Positions 35,750 to 44,989 of a stretch of 64,000 nucleotides of DNA are shown one piece after another. Location: contig OZ010605.1 in the NCBI GenBank assembly GCA_963932145.1, forward strand, positions 33,072,966-33,136,965, read 5' to 3'. The notes beneath the pieces were generated by a model. It saw only the letters and a list, made by a program, of their open reading frames with translations, was not told where the DNA came from and ran no database searches. The stretch is from Acanthosepion lycidas (taxonomy: Eukaryota > Mollusca > Cephalopoda > Sepiida > Sepiidae). Every line of letters starts with the position of its first letter. Position 1 is the stretch's first letter. Made by a program: the position numbers and the translations under genes.

Positions 35750-36310
35750 TCATGGCGTCTCACACAAATGGGAAGACTCAATCTTCTGCGAGAGCTTACA
35801 TTGTAGATGTGTTCGCTGAAAATGAAGAAATGAAAAAGAGAACGAGGCAAGAAATCGCCAAGTATTTATAATGTAGGGAGAGCGCCCCCTCGTGAACACT
35901 TTGGACAATTAAGGAGGAGTTAACTCCTTCAAGTTTACGTCTGTTGTAGATATTCTGTGCTTTTTATTAAGAGTTTTTTAAGTTGTCATTGCGACTATGA
36001 TTTGCCTTTTCACAAGGTTATACTTTAATTGCTAAGTATTGGCATCGTGATAAGCTGCCGGATCAAATGCCGTGAGGAGGTAGTATTGTCCCGTGTCAAC
36101 AGTGGGGCTGCTGAATGATCCTATGTCTGGCAACAGAACACCACACCACACCACACCAGGCCACGCAAATCAGCAGAAGCTAGTCCTGGTTGTTAGACAA
36201 TTACTGCGACCACTTTACTCCTTACATCTGGCCACCAAACTCTCCAGATTGTGATCCTATTGATTATTATGTATGGGGCCCAGCTGAGCAAGAGACCATC
36301 AAAACCCCTC
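35750..36310 (+). mobile_element. Tc1/mariner-superfamily relic (second lineage), copy 2, heavily decayed
   Basis: From about 36118, SYVWQQNTTPHHTRP corresponds to SYVWQQDAALCHTSR at 29.6 kb, and TCTGGCCACCAAACTCTCCAGATTG... to the PPNSPDYN block. The catalytic Asp of WQQD is Asn in this copy. The 63-codon frame ending ...RQEIAKYL at 35871 may or may not belong to it. Confidence 0.6.
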
Positions 36311-36660
36311 CTACTATCCTCTGCCCTCACAAGAGCCAGATCAGGCCAAAAATGGAGTAATGTTGTCATATTTGTCGGTATCTGCCCTGACTTCAATCTA
36401 CAGCCTTGATAGAGTTCAAAAGCTTCACCCATCCTTGTGGAATTATTCTCTACCCTACAACCTCTCTCCAACAGGCTGGATGTGGCAATCCCCGTAGTTG
36501 CTCTAACGCTACTTCATACTCTAAGAAGCACCGCTCACTCTCACATTCCGTGGTGGAACTCAAGTGAGATTCTCTCTGACCATAGGACTGAGCCTCCTGG
36601 AGCCACGACTACTCTCACCGAGCCGCTCCAACTGGAGCATTAGAAGCTGGTTCAAGCGAT
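36311..36660 (+). mobile_element. LINE family C 3' relic
   Basis: CCTCACAAGAGCCAGATCAGGCCAAAAATGGAGTA corresponds to YKSQIR.KMKY in the 48.4-kb copy. It is followed by LDRVQKLHPSLWNYSLP-like sequence and FRGGTQVRFSLT. It is the only family C fragment on this side of the SINE cluster. Confidence 0.65.
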
Positions 36661-36705
36661 GATAAACACACATAGTAATGAGGAGGATTTGCTAATTATA
36701 TTAAT

Positions 36706-36750
36706 TGATTCATCGAGTCTGATAGAAACCTCAGGAAGCACTAGAGTCTG
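36706..36750 (-). mobile_element. Tail fragment of hammerhead SINE (family S2)
   Basis: ATTGATTCATCGAGTCTGAT...GAAGCACT is the reverse complement of the S2 tail at 36883-36922, truncated at the ribozyme. Together with the next feature it makes an inverted pair around the tRNA-like head. Confidence 0.7.
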
Positions 36751-36778
36751 ATTTGCAATCTCTTCGTCACCGAGGCCC

Positions 36779-36922
36779 GGCGGAGCAGTTGGTATAGTGT
36801 TCGCTTGCCAACCTAACTGTCGGGGTTTCGATTCCCTCGGTAGTGGATGCGCACTGCTGATATAGGACGAAACGGCCGTCCAGTGCTTCCTGAGGTTTCT
36901 ATCAGACTCGATGAATCAATTA
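36779..36922 (+). mobile_element. tRNA-headed SINE with hammerhead (family S2), copy 1
   Basis: The head GCCCGGCGGAGCAGTTGGTA contains an A-box-like GCAGTTGGTATAGTG, and 36826-36838 a B-box-like GGTTTCGATTCCC. TAGTGGATGCGCACTG leads into a hammerhead-like module (36851-36886), then a short tail ending AGACTCGATGAAT before (TA)n. A second copy with the same order is on the minus strand at 37.4-37.56 kb. Family S2 thus couples a presumed pol III promoter to a self-cleaving motif, comparable in design to schistosome Sm-alpha elements and to metazoan retrozymes. Confidence 0.7.
36851..36886 (+). ncRNA. Hammerhead ribozyme, stem II deleted copy
   Basis: GCACTG (36851-36856) and CAGTGC (36881-36886) form a 6-bp stem I. 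Between them are CTGAT, then a 10-nt deletion relative to the 37.4-kb copy, ATAGGAC, GAAA, CGGCCG and TC. Loss of the 5' half of stem II should abolish activity. Confidence 0.6.
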
Positions 36923-36946
36923 ATATATATATATATATATATATAT
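36922..36946. repeat. (TA)n microsatellite at SINE 3' end
   Basis: About 25 bp of TA directly after the S2 tail. Confidence 0.9.
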
Positions 36947-36951
36947 GCGCG

Positions 36952-37332
36952 CCCACCGCCGTAAGGTTACCGTTATGCGCCTTTTATCGTAATTGTTCGG
37001 ATGAGCTCTTCGCTATGCTGCCTAGACTTTATAAATTTAAGCACAGTACTAGACTGGCGCCGAGATCTCATCAATTTACATTTGAGCTGGCTAGATGTAA
37101 CTGTAAATTTTATGCTAATAGTTTCTTATCTCACGCTTCTCGCTTGTGGAACGCCATGCATTTCCGCCAACTTTAATCTGCAAAAATGTAAATGTAATGT
37201 CAATTGCTATCTGCTGTCCTTACTATTTTCTCTTTCCATTCATTACTAACGCTTCTGTTTCTAATTCCTCCACACCTTGTAGTAACCCTTTGCGTGCTAG
37301 TGTGTATGCTACTTTGATTGGGGCGATACCGA
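36952..37332 (+). mobile_element. LINE family B 3' end
   Basis: Pieces FYRNCSDELFAMLPRLYKFK, HSTRLAPRSHQFTFELARCN and CKFYANSFLSHASRLWNAMH, then the 3' tail GTAACCCTTTGCGTGCTAGT...GGGGCGATACC. The same tail ends the 38.4-kb copy. Confidence 0.8.
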
Positions 37333-37394
37333 TTAAAATACACACACACACATATATATATATTTATATGATAGAATTTGGGGTAATTAGAATA

Positions 37395-37560
37395 CTCAAT
37401 ATAGCAATTCATCGAGTCTAAATGAATCCTCAACAGAAAGCAGAAAGAAGCACTGGACGGCCGTTTCGTTTTATTTGGGACTCATCAGCAGTGCGCATCC
37501 ACTAAACAGAATTGAACCAGGACAGTTTCGATACAGCGCAAACGCCTTAACCAGGTATTG
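37395..37560 (-). mobile_element. tRNA-headed SINE with hammerhead (family S2), copy 2
   Basis: On the minus strand: GCGTTTGCGCTGTATCGAAA, B-box-like GGTTCAATTCTG, TTTAGTGGATGCGCACTG, the ribozyme module, and a tail ending AGACTCGATGAATTG at about 37400. It matches copy 1 on both sides of the ribozyme. The preceding segment (37545-37610, minus) is another tRNA-like head (TTGGTTAGATCC..., GAGTTCAATACCTGG), as at 11.1 kb. Confidence 0.7.
37450..37494 (-). ncRNA. Type-I hammerhead ribozyme in SINE family S2
   Basis: Minus strand in order: GCACTG, CTGATGA, GTCCC, AAATAAAAC, GAAA, CGGCCG, TC, CAGTGC (45 nt). Stem I is 6 bp and perfect, the core CUGAUGA and GAAA boxes are canonical, stem III is the self-complementary CGGCCG, and the predicted cleavage is after GTC. 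Only stem II is weakened (GTCC opposite AAAC). Copy 1 retains GGAC at that place, so the family consensus would pair. The core resembles the schistosome satellite hammerhead as I remember it. Confidence 0.7.
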
Positions 37561-37599
37561 AACTCCCACTCTTTGGGTCCTGTCACTGGATCTAACCAA

Positions 37600-37790
37600 C
37601 GTCTTTATCCACATGGCACGTGCACATGGGACTCGGACACTCTACCCCAGTGAGCGAAATAAAGGGTTCAGATCGACATTCCAACCACCTGAAGGAGGCC
37701 GGAGCGTACAACGGCCGAAACGTTGTAATAAATATGGCAACAAAGATGGGGACAATAGTCCGAATAATGTAAATAGTGTATAGGATAGTC
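37600..37790 (+). mobile_element. Hammerhead-like repeat family (GGCCG stem), plus copy
   Basis: Same order as the minus copy at 10.9-11.06 kb: CATGGCACGTG, GAGCGAAATAAAGGGTTCAG, CACCTGAAGGA, GGCCG, spacer, CGGCC, GAAACGTTGT, GACAATAGTCCGAATAATG. Confidence 0.5.
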
Positions 37791-37968
37791 AAACCGTTCT
37801 TTCTTTGGACAGCTTGAAATAGACTATCCCATGCTGATGTAATTTTGCGTTTTTTGCTGTAAAAAATACATATGTTCTGTTTTAATACATTGAACTCTCT
37901 GTGGATCAATTTTAATAATTAATATTATTAGAATCCACCCAGATTATATACCAACGGATCGATTACCT

Positions 37969-37972
<4 letters not shown>

Positions 37973-38057
<85 letters not shown>
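37973..38057. repeat. (TA)n microsatellite
   Basis: 85 bp of TA, the longest pure run in the window. Confidence 0.95.
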
Positions 38058-38060
<3 letters not shown>

Positions 38061-38150
38061 AGAAGTAAAAGAAAATAAACTATTAGAGTAGAACTTACAA
38101 TTAAATCTAGCTATTTCAACGGTAAAACTATGAGACCTTCTTGTTGTCAA
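38058..38150 (-). mobile_element. LINE family B fragment
   Basis: The minus strand reads RRSHSFTVEIARFNCKFYSN, the family B C-terminal motif, and breaks off into (TA)n. Confidence 0.65.
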
Positions 38151-38399
38151 TTGTATAAGTGTATTTATTTTTGTTATTAAATCCTTTCTAGAAGTGGAAG
38201 TCTTCCTCTAACTGAACCTAAATGAAAATCTTTTACCGAATAAAAATAGCTACAATCATTTAAAGACTTTCAGCGACACCAAATTCTTAGCAAATGCACC
38301 TCGACGAGAAAATAATGATATAATCAAGATGTCGACTTTCTACCTTACCTTAGACAAAAGGTTAGCTGGAGCCCTCTCTGTTCGTCAAAAAATTCAGAG

Positions 38400-38860
38400 A
38401 TAGATATGCAACGTGGCTGGTCCTGATCTGTCATCTCGCCTACAGTCATTTTCTCACAGACGTACCGTCGCCGCCATCTGTCTTTTGTTACAAGTACTTT
38501 CATGGTACTTTCGACGTGCTATTTTCGCATGTTTCTCAAACTGCATGTATTTAAGCGTGTTACTAGGTTGGCATCTCAGTCCCACCCTTTCACTCTTGAA
38601 ACGGTTAAATGTAGCCGATTCTTCTACTCCAATAGCTTCATGTCTCGCACTTCCCGTCTGTGGAACTCCCTTCCTCTTACTTGCTTCCCTGACAGTTCAG
38701 ATATTCAAATGTAATGTCAATCGATATCTGATATCTTGATCTAATTCCCCGTCCTTCTTTTTATCCCCAGTCACGTCTCTTTACTCTTGCTCTTACTCTC
38801 TGTAACCCTTTGCGTGCTAGTGGCACTCCTGCCCTGCTTGGGGGGGAAATGCTTAAAAAA
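38400..38860 (+). mobile_element. LINE family B 3' end, best-preserved copy
   Basis: Frames read AGPDLSSRLQSFSHRRTVAA, VFKRVTRLASQSHPFTLETV, NSFMSRTSRLWNSLPLTCFP and KCNVNRYLIS. A 3' tail follows: GTAACCCTTTGCGTGCTAGT...CTGCTTGGGGGGGAAATG. Two frame changes. This is the reference for the other family B pieces. Confidence 0.8.
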
Positions 38861-38951
38861 TTAAAAAACCGTAACCCCCACCATAAGTCCTAGAAGAAAT
38901 GATAACAGTAGACTTGAGAACCCTATATTAGTGAAAAACTGTTCTCAAAGG

Positions 38952-39073
38952 CACGTCCTGGGTATGACGGTAAACTACATCCGCGTCCTGGGTATGATGA
39001 TAAACTACATCCGCGTCCTGGGTATGATGATAAACTACATCTGCGTTCTGGGTACGGCGATAAACTACATCCA
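38952..39073 (+). repeat. 30-bp minisatellite, 4 copies
   Basis: CGT(C/T)CTGGGTA starts at 38954, 38984, 39014 and 39044; each unit continues ATGATGATAAACTACATC. It multiplies the 5' end of R1. Confidence 0.9.
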
Positions 39074-39102
39074 ACAGCAAGGTCTCAGATAATGTTTTCA
39101 GA

Positions 39103-39753
39103 AAAATAATGTTGCCAGCTCTAAGTTTTTGAAACAATAATGTTGCCAGCTCTAAGTTTTTGAAACAATAATGTTGCCACCTATACGTTTTTTTGTGAAA
39201 AAGTAATGTTGCCAGCTATACGTTTTTTGGGGGAAAAGTAATGTTGCCAGCTATACGTTTTTTTGGGGAAAAAGTAATGTTTCCAGCTATACGTTTTTCT
39301 GTAAAAGAATACTGTTGCCAGCTATACGTTTTTTGTAAAGGAATAATGTTGCCAGCTATACGTTTTTCTGTAAAAGAATACTGTTGCCAGCTATACGTTT
39401 TTTGTAAAGGAATAATGTTGCCAGCTATACGTTTTTTTGTAAAAGAATAATGTTGCCAGCTATACGTTTTTTTGTAAAAGAATAATGTTGCCAGCTATAC
39501 GTTTTTCTGTAAAAGAATACTGTTGCCAGCTATACGTTTTTTGTAAAGGAATAATGTTGCCAGCTATACGTTTTTCTGTAAAAGAATACTGTTGCCAGCT
39601 ATACGTTTTTTGTAAAGGAATAATGTTGCCAGCTATACGTTTTTTTGTAAAAGAATAATGTTGCCAGCTATACGTTTTTTTGTAAAAGAATAATGTTGCC
39701 AGCTATACGTTTTTTTTTTAAACAATAATTTTGCCAGCTATACATTTTTTATT
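39103..39753 (+). repeat. 34/35-bp minisatellite, about 19 copies
   Basis: The word GTTGCCAGC recurs at 39111, 39142, 39173, 39208, 39243, then about every 34-35 bp to 39695. The unit is AATGTTGCCAGCTATACG + TTTTTTTGTAAAAG. Units with CTG and with TTTTTTG alternate in places, giving a 69-bp double unit. It amplifies the R1 CCAGCAATAC-like middle. Confidence 0.9.
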
Positions 39754-39964
39754 CCATACAGAATAGGGATTTAAAATTCATATGAACTGGATTTGGCATT
39801 AAATAACCCACAGTGGTTGATATGCCATAAAACTCAAACAAACAAACAAACAATGTTCTCAAAGGAAGATTTATAAATTCCAACCCACAGTAATAGTGTT
39901 CAGTCAATGCCCTACTATTTACACATAGTTGGAGATTCAGAGTTGTTCTTCCCCTAGACGGATA

Positions 39965-40112
39965 TCACTGAAATGGCAAAAGATGCCTTTCAAAGGCCAA
40001 GCAACCTATTAAAAAAAAACGAAAAAAATTCGTTAAAAACAAAGAAAAGAATACTGAACTGTTACGAAATATCAGTCCTCCTATATGGCAGTGAATTCTG
40101 GACAATTTGGTT
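39965..40112 (+). mobile_element. LINE family A fragment
   Basis: MAKDAFQRPSNLLKKNEKNS, then TKKRILNCYEISVLLYGSEF: the post-RT domain of family A. Confidence 0.7.
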
Positions 40113-40124
40113 ATAGGATCCAGT

Positions 40125-40535
40125 CTTTCCTGCTATTTACGCATAGCTGAGGGATAGAGATAGATTCATACCTTTCCCATATGTGAATGTAACGAACTCC
40201 ACTTGAATTCGAACTCGGTTCTCCGATTTCTCACTCTGAGCCTCTATCCATTTTGTCAGTTATGTGCCATGCGTAATACACGCTTGGGCGATCCTGTATC
40301 GTTCGATACATGACTGACGGGCAGATCTTTTCTCGCAGTAGGTGGCCATTTCTTTCTGTGGTAGACCATTTGCTATCTAAGGCTATAGAACCTGGCTATA
40401 GAACTATAGAATCATGCTATTTTTTCATAGTTGGGAGAGAAGAGGAGGATTAATACCTTCTCCCAAGATTATTAGCTCTCCGATTCCTCAATCAGTGCCA
40501 CTATCTATTACTCTACCGTTTCTTCTATTACAACA
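40125..40535 (-). mobile_element. tRNA-derived SINE family S1, two minus fragments
   Basis: 40125-40385 reads in reverse CAACTGGTCTACC-type and AGGTGGCCATTTCTTTC words, CGATACATGACTG and GTTATGTGCCATGCGTAATA. 40420-40535 repeats the 5' half, with CTCCGATTCCTCAATC reversed from GATTGAGGAATC. Confidence 0.65.
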
Positions 40536-40653
40536 CTATATAATAATTATCTACGTTTATATTTACGGTCTAATCGTGTTTCTATGAAACCATTCTATAG
40601 GTATACATTCCATATGCCGAAGAGAAAATATTGACATAATATATTGACATTCT

Positions 40654-40756
40654 ATTCGGTTGGTGCAAAAATAATGACGTAATAATGTCGTTTTTTGACG
40701 TATTTTTTAACGTCAAAAAACGACATCATTACGTCATTATTTTTGCACCAACCTAA
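40654..40756. mobile_element. Palindromic mariner MITE, copy 2
   Basis: 103 bp; begins TTCGGTTGGTGCAAAAATAA and ends TTTTTGCACCAACCTAA. It is a near-perfect palindrome with AATGACGT... arms and is flanked by TA at 40652-40653 and 40757-40758. Confidence 0.85.
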
Positions 40757-40969
40757 TACATTACTTCAAACAAAAGGTTAGCATTGAAACCCCAATCAGT
40801 ACTGGAAACATCTACTGGATGTAAAAAAAATCTATTTTTCTGAAAAAAAAAAAATTAAGAGAAATATTTTATAAATTTCAACAGAAAGCAATACCGGCTG
40901 CTCGGTCAATGAATGCCAAATGTTTCCTTATAATGAAGTAGCTAATAATTACCAATGCCATTTGCTGTG

Positions 40970-41292
40970 TATCATGGTATGACTATAAACTACATCCAGC
41001 AGCAAGGCCTCTAATCGGGAGGTTTTGAGGAGCATGGAACCACCTCTTAATTACTGCTGTTCCCAGATCCAACTTGACCCGGATGGTAGCACCTGTTCGA
41101 GTCCCAACTATGAGTAAATAGTTAAACCCCAAACTGGTGTCAAAATATGAAAGTATAAAAATACTTTTTTATAGTAAAAAAAAATACCAGCAATTTACTT
41201 TTGTAACAAATTACTAATGCTCGCAACAAAATTAAATTACGGCATTAAATGACCCATAAGGAGTTGATGTGCCGCTAAACAAACAAACAAAT
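40970..41292 (+). mobile_element. R1 repeat, copy E
   Basis: GTATGACTATAAACTACATC to GCCGCTAAACAAACAAAC. Contains the clearest B-box-like GTTCGAGTCCC of the family at about 41096, a 3' CGGCA...TGCCG stem and an (AAAC)n tail. Confidence 0.75.
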
Positions 41293-41299
41293 CCATTTG

Positions 41300-41940
41300 T
41301 GGTTTTGTGGGATATGATGAAGGATTGTCGTGAGATCAGAATACACAAGAATCCACTTGAAAATATGTACCATACTATTGTATTTTCTGTATCTTTATGT
41401 GTAAATTATTTGTCTTCATATTTCGTCTTTTCTTTCCTTTCGTCCTTTTGCAAACCTTTCCAGAGATTTGTACTTTCTCAATTTCCCTTTTCATTCTGCT
41501 TCTACCCAGGGGCGGATCACTTCAATACTTGCCATATAAGCTCCGCTTTGTACGCCACTGATTTTTAATTACTATATTTCCGTTTTTCTCTTTCTTCGCT
41601 CGATTTTTTCATCTCCAGAACTTCTCTGCTTGCAGGATCCATTATTTATTGGGACATGTTTATCGTGCGAAACAATCACGCCCCAGTCTCTTTGGTTTTA
41701 TTTGCTTCTGCAAATAATATCATCAAAGGAGCTATATCGCCTGGATCCTTGTATTCTTTCATAAACAAATCGCCATATTAGACATGTCGGCTAGAAGTGT
41801 TTCTTTGTTCAAGTCATATCGACGAAAAGTTTTCTCCGGAAAATAAAATCTTGTAATTGAGATAGTAGTCTGTAAATAATGTCACAATTTTCTCAAAATG
41901 GAAGAACACCTTCAAATATAACACATATTTTTCGTTTTGT
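41300..41940. other. Unassigned stretch
   Basis: A 99-codon open frame at 41269-41568 overlaps the R1 tail and has no known motif. Otherwise AT-rich. Confidence 0.4.
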
Positions 41941-41944
41941 TTTT

Positions 41945-42360
41945 AGTCAATTCACCCCAAGCAAGGCGAGAATGCCACTAAGATGCAAGGGGGATATTGG
42001 AAGTGAAAGGGAATGAAAAGACTTTAGAAGGAACCAGAATCCCAATCTTAAACAAAAAAATAATGGATACAATTCTAGACCTGTTGAAAAGATTAGGGAG
42101 GAGTGTGAAATGAATGATAGGCGGACATATCTACTCCTATTGAGGAAAAGATAAATAAATAGTTAATAAAATTTCAGAGTTTAGGAGGAGATGTTAGAAG
42201 CATAGAGTTGAAGTAGACTTCAAGAGGAATCGGAAATCCAATTTTAAACAGGAAACAAGGGATAAATCTCTACTCCAGTTCAAAAAAAATTGGGAAGGAG
42301 TGTGAACTGGACGATGGGTGAACCTATCTACTCCTAGTTGAAATTATTTGTCAAGAACCC
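41945..42360. repeat. LINE B tail (minus) followed by a two-copy 178-bp repeat
   Basis: CACCCCAAGCAAGGCGAGAATG...CACTAAGATGC is the reversed LINE B 3' tail. Then about 42005-42170 and 42178-42355 are related: GGAATCGG/GAACCAG, CCAATTTTAAACAGGAAAC, TTGGGAAGGAGTGTGAA.TG, CTATCTACTCCTA. A further relative lies at 58.6-58.75 kb. Confidence 0.65.
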
Positions 42361-42369
42361 AGTCTTCAC

Positions 42370-42445
42370 TATTTCATCATCATCATCATCCAACGTTCAA
42401 TCCGCATCCTCACCATCATCATAATCATCATCAATCCCATGTTCA
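42370..42445 (+). repeat. Degenerate (CAT)n
   Basis: Two CATCATCATC runs separated by CAACGTTCAATCCGCATCC. Confidence 0.7.
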
Positions 42446-42561
42446 GATGTCGTCCTATGGTCACTGCGCAGCTGAGTCCCTGGGTCCCTGTGCATATTTA
42501 GGTTGAAAGCTGGAGAAGAATTCATTCATGCGTAGCAGTCTTCGGTAAGTAGATCCTTATA

Positions 42562-42629
42562 TTAGGTTGGTGCAAAAACAATGTCGGTTTTTGACGTATT
42601 TTTAACATTATCATTATTTTTGCACCAAC

Positions 42630-42633
<4 letters not shown>
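42562..42633. mobile_element. Mariner MITE, copy 3
   Basis: 72 bp; TTAGGTTGGTGCAAAAACAA at the left, GCACCAACCTAA at the right, TA on both sides. The arms are less complete than in the other two copies because of small internal deletions. Confidence 0.85.
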
Positions 42634-42675
<42 letters not shown>

Positions 42676-42739
42676 GTCCATAAAGTCCATGTACAATTCA
42701 AAATACTTAAGTATTGTAAATTGATTCCAACACGCTACA

Positions 42740-42813
<74 letters not shown>
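42634..42813. repeat. Two (TA)n runs around a possible transposon end
   Basis: TA at 42634-42672 and 42742-42813. The 70 bp between begins GGTGTCCATAAAGTCCATGT, which resembles a mariner-type terminal repeat but has no partner nearby. Confidence 0.7.
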
Positions 42814-42814
<1 letters not shown>

Positions 42815-42816
<2 letters not shown>

Positions 42817-43535
42817 GATTTATCAGAAGGATTTTGTTGTACTTGTTTGATAGATATATGAAAGTTCTTGTAATTTGGTTGTTAGTAAATGTTTCTGATT
42901 TTTTGTGCTTGTCGTGGTGAAAGAATATATTATTTGCAAGTCATAAGTCTATAATTAAAAGGCAATATTAAACATGAGAAAGCGATATTGATGTAAAGTT
43001 TAACTTGGTCTTAATTCCTGGAGCAGCTCAAACACACGTGCTCTCTGCGTGAGAGGTAATGAAAAGCGGAACAATCTAAATTTCCCGCCAGTAGGATAGT
43101 TTCTTTTTTCCTAGGGAATCATGGGAATTTCTTTTTTCATTTCTCGTGATCGCGAGATCACAAGACATATATTTACTCATTCAAAAATGAATACACTTAA
43201 ATAAAATCAAGTAGAGAATAAAGAAAATAATATACGAAAACTTTTTTTTCCTCTCCTCCACTGAACTTCTTCAACGTTACTCGATCATTCGACCAAAAGA
43301 AATGACCTGGAGAGAAATGGGCTCCATCATGTCTACTTGCCCAAGACATGCAAGAATGAATACTTCTCTGGTTTTCCATCACAGGCAGCCATTTTCCATT
43401 CAAGATTGTCTATAAAGCAGGCTGCAAGACTCTTTGAAACAGTCCTAGAAGCGCCGTACAGTAACTCGTCGTCGGACATTTTGTTTGGATATTCTGCTGT
43501 CATCAAGGTGAATGACATGGCCTGCACATACATAA
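42815..43535. other. Unassigned stretch
   Basis: Open frames of 68-74 codons on both strands at 43197-43557 have no motif I know. CCTGGAGAGAAATGGGCTCC...TTGCCCAAGACATG resembles, in reverse, 58838-58868, so part of it may be a dispersed repeat. Confidence 0.35.
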
Positions 43536-43539
43536 ATAT

Positions 43540-43998
43540 AGGGTAAATTGTCGCCATTTTATATTTTTAATTTCACGCATGCGCGTTGTTTGTTTTTAAT
43601 TTTTTTTTTTAGTCGGGTCAGTCGGGCACTATCTGTAGGAAAAAGAGCACATGATATAATTCACTTCGCCAGAAATTTGGAAACAGCATGTTGTACTGCT
43701 TGGCATCCGCGCCGGAAGTTCCAATAAGAACATTTCAGAATGTTTGGGTGTCGATCTGAGGAGAGTAAAGTGGATTTAGAAAGAGTTGGATGATTCTAAT
43801 AGCGATTACAAAGGTGTTTGGTGTGATCACTAATGATGGCGACGTTATGCATCCGTTTATTTTTCCACAAAGCAGACACAACACGGAGGCCTATATCAAG
43901 TGCCTTGAGGCGGTAGTGCTGCCCTGGGTCAAAAGGGTGGCTGCTAGAAAGCCCTATACCCGGCAACAGGTCTCTGCACCATGCCACACAAGTTTCCC
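43540..43998 (+). mobile_element. Tc1/mariner-superfamily relic (second lineage), copy 3
   Basis: Leader AAATTGTCGCCATTTTATAT, then GTCGGGCACTATCTG, GIRAGSSNKNISECLGVDLR, KELDDSNSDYKG, and 43925-43990 reading LGQKGGC-shifted equivalents of WVKRVAARKPYTRQQVSAPCHTS. Ends abruptly against a minus-strand LINE A fragment. The WQQD aspartate is Val here. Confidence 0.75.
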
Positions 43999-44001
43999 TT
44001 T

Positions 44002-44800
44002 TCTTTAAGACTTTGTCGTTCGGTTTTTGATATTCAAACCATCCTTCTGTAGAACTACATTTCTGTTGCTTCAAGTCTCTTCTTCATCTGTGAGGAAATT
44101 GTCCAGCATTCACTGCCATACAGGAGGACTGATATTTCGTAACAGTTAAGTATTCTTTTCTTTGTTTCTAACGAATTTTTTCGTTTTTTAATACGTTGCT
44201 TGGCCTTTGAAAGGCATCTTTTGCCATCCCAGTGCTCCTTCGGATTTCAGCGTCGTACTTTACGTTTCCTGTTAAAACACTTCCTTTCTTCTCACTTTCC
44301 TTTGCTACCTTCTCTGGGAGTTCGTGTTGTTTTCTTTCTATGCATCCTCTCAAAATCACTTCCCAAATATTTAAATTGCTGTACTTTTTGTAATTTCTAT
44401 GTTGAACTGTTCCTTTTGTTAACAACCATATATTCTCTCTTCTTGGTTTAGTTTTTTCTTCTTGCTTTCCTTCCGTAGGAGTTATTCTATGTCTATTACC
44501 AATATTTTCTCGACAGATGGCATTACCCTCATGGTCGTAGCCTCGACAAGTCCTAAACAATGTTGTGTCCCACAGAAAACCGACTACAAAGCGGTCCTTA
44601 GATAAGAAATTGAAAATGCATGTGTAGCAATCCCACTGAACACTTTTGCCAACGTTGACCAAGAAGTATTTCGCCGTACCAATAAATGTCTGGAAGCTCC
44701 AGTCCACCATTTTGAGCATCTCTGGTGATTGAAGAGTCGAAAGGTAACTTGTATGAATCTCATGATGTTTGAATAAATTTAGTATTACAATATACAAGTT
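44002..44800 (-). mobile_element. LINE family A relic containing a 209-codon open frame
   Basis: The frame at 44168-44797 is the longest non-tandem open frame here. Its C-terminal half (ELPEKVAKESEKKGSVLTGN, KYDAEIRRSTGMAKDAFQRP) is family A, including a partly duplicated ERKQHEL/ESEKKG step. The N-terminal ~90 residues (MYIVILNLFKHHEIHTSYLS...) match nothing I know. Downstream to 44002 the family continues out of frame (LLYGSEC..., RLEATEM... reversed). A fusion of LINE tail with unrelated sequence is the simplest reading. Confidence 0.6.
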
Positions 44801-44989
44801 TATTTTCTTTTCCTGAAGTGTGTATACATTTTTTTAGAGGACTCGGCATATTAAGTGCTTTATCATTTAAAAAAAGTAAAAGGCCTGTTTTTTGTTGTAG
44901 ATTCAAAATATGCATTTTAAAATAAGGGGCACTTCTAATTTTTACACATACAGAGGAAAATATTACTCTTATATTTTCAGTAGATTAAA

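Larger units (their letters stand above)
38950..39860 (+). mobile_element. R1 repeat, copy D, expanded by internal minisatellites
   Basis: Starts CGTCCTGGGTATGACGGTAA and ends GGCATTAAATAACCCACAGT...CATAAAACTCAAAC with an (AAAC)n tail, as in other R1 copies. The expected roughly 320 bp has grown to about 910 bp by two arrays described separately. Confidence 0.75.

Noticed and set aside
36779-36842. Possible functional tRNA gene (Gly-like head)
   Set aside because: A- and B-box-like words are present but no acceptor stem pairs and the sequence continues into a SINE body.
39103-39753. Evenly spaced repeats that resemble a CRISPR array
   Set aside because: Whole 34/35-bp units are repeated with no unique spacers, inside a eukaryotic SINE-like element; it is a minisatellite.
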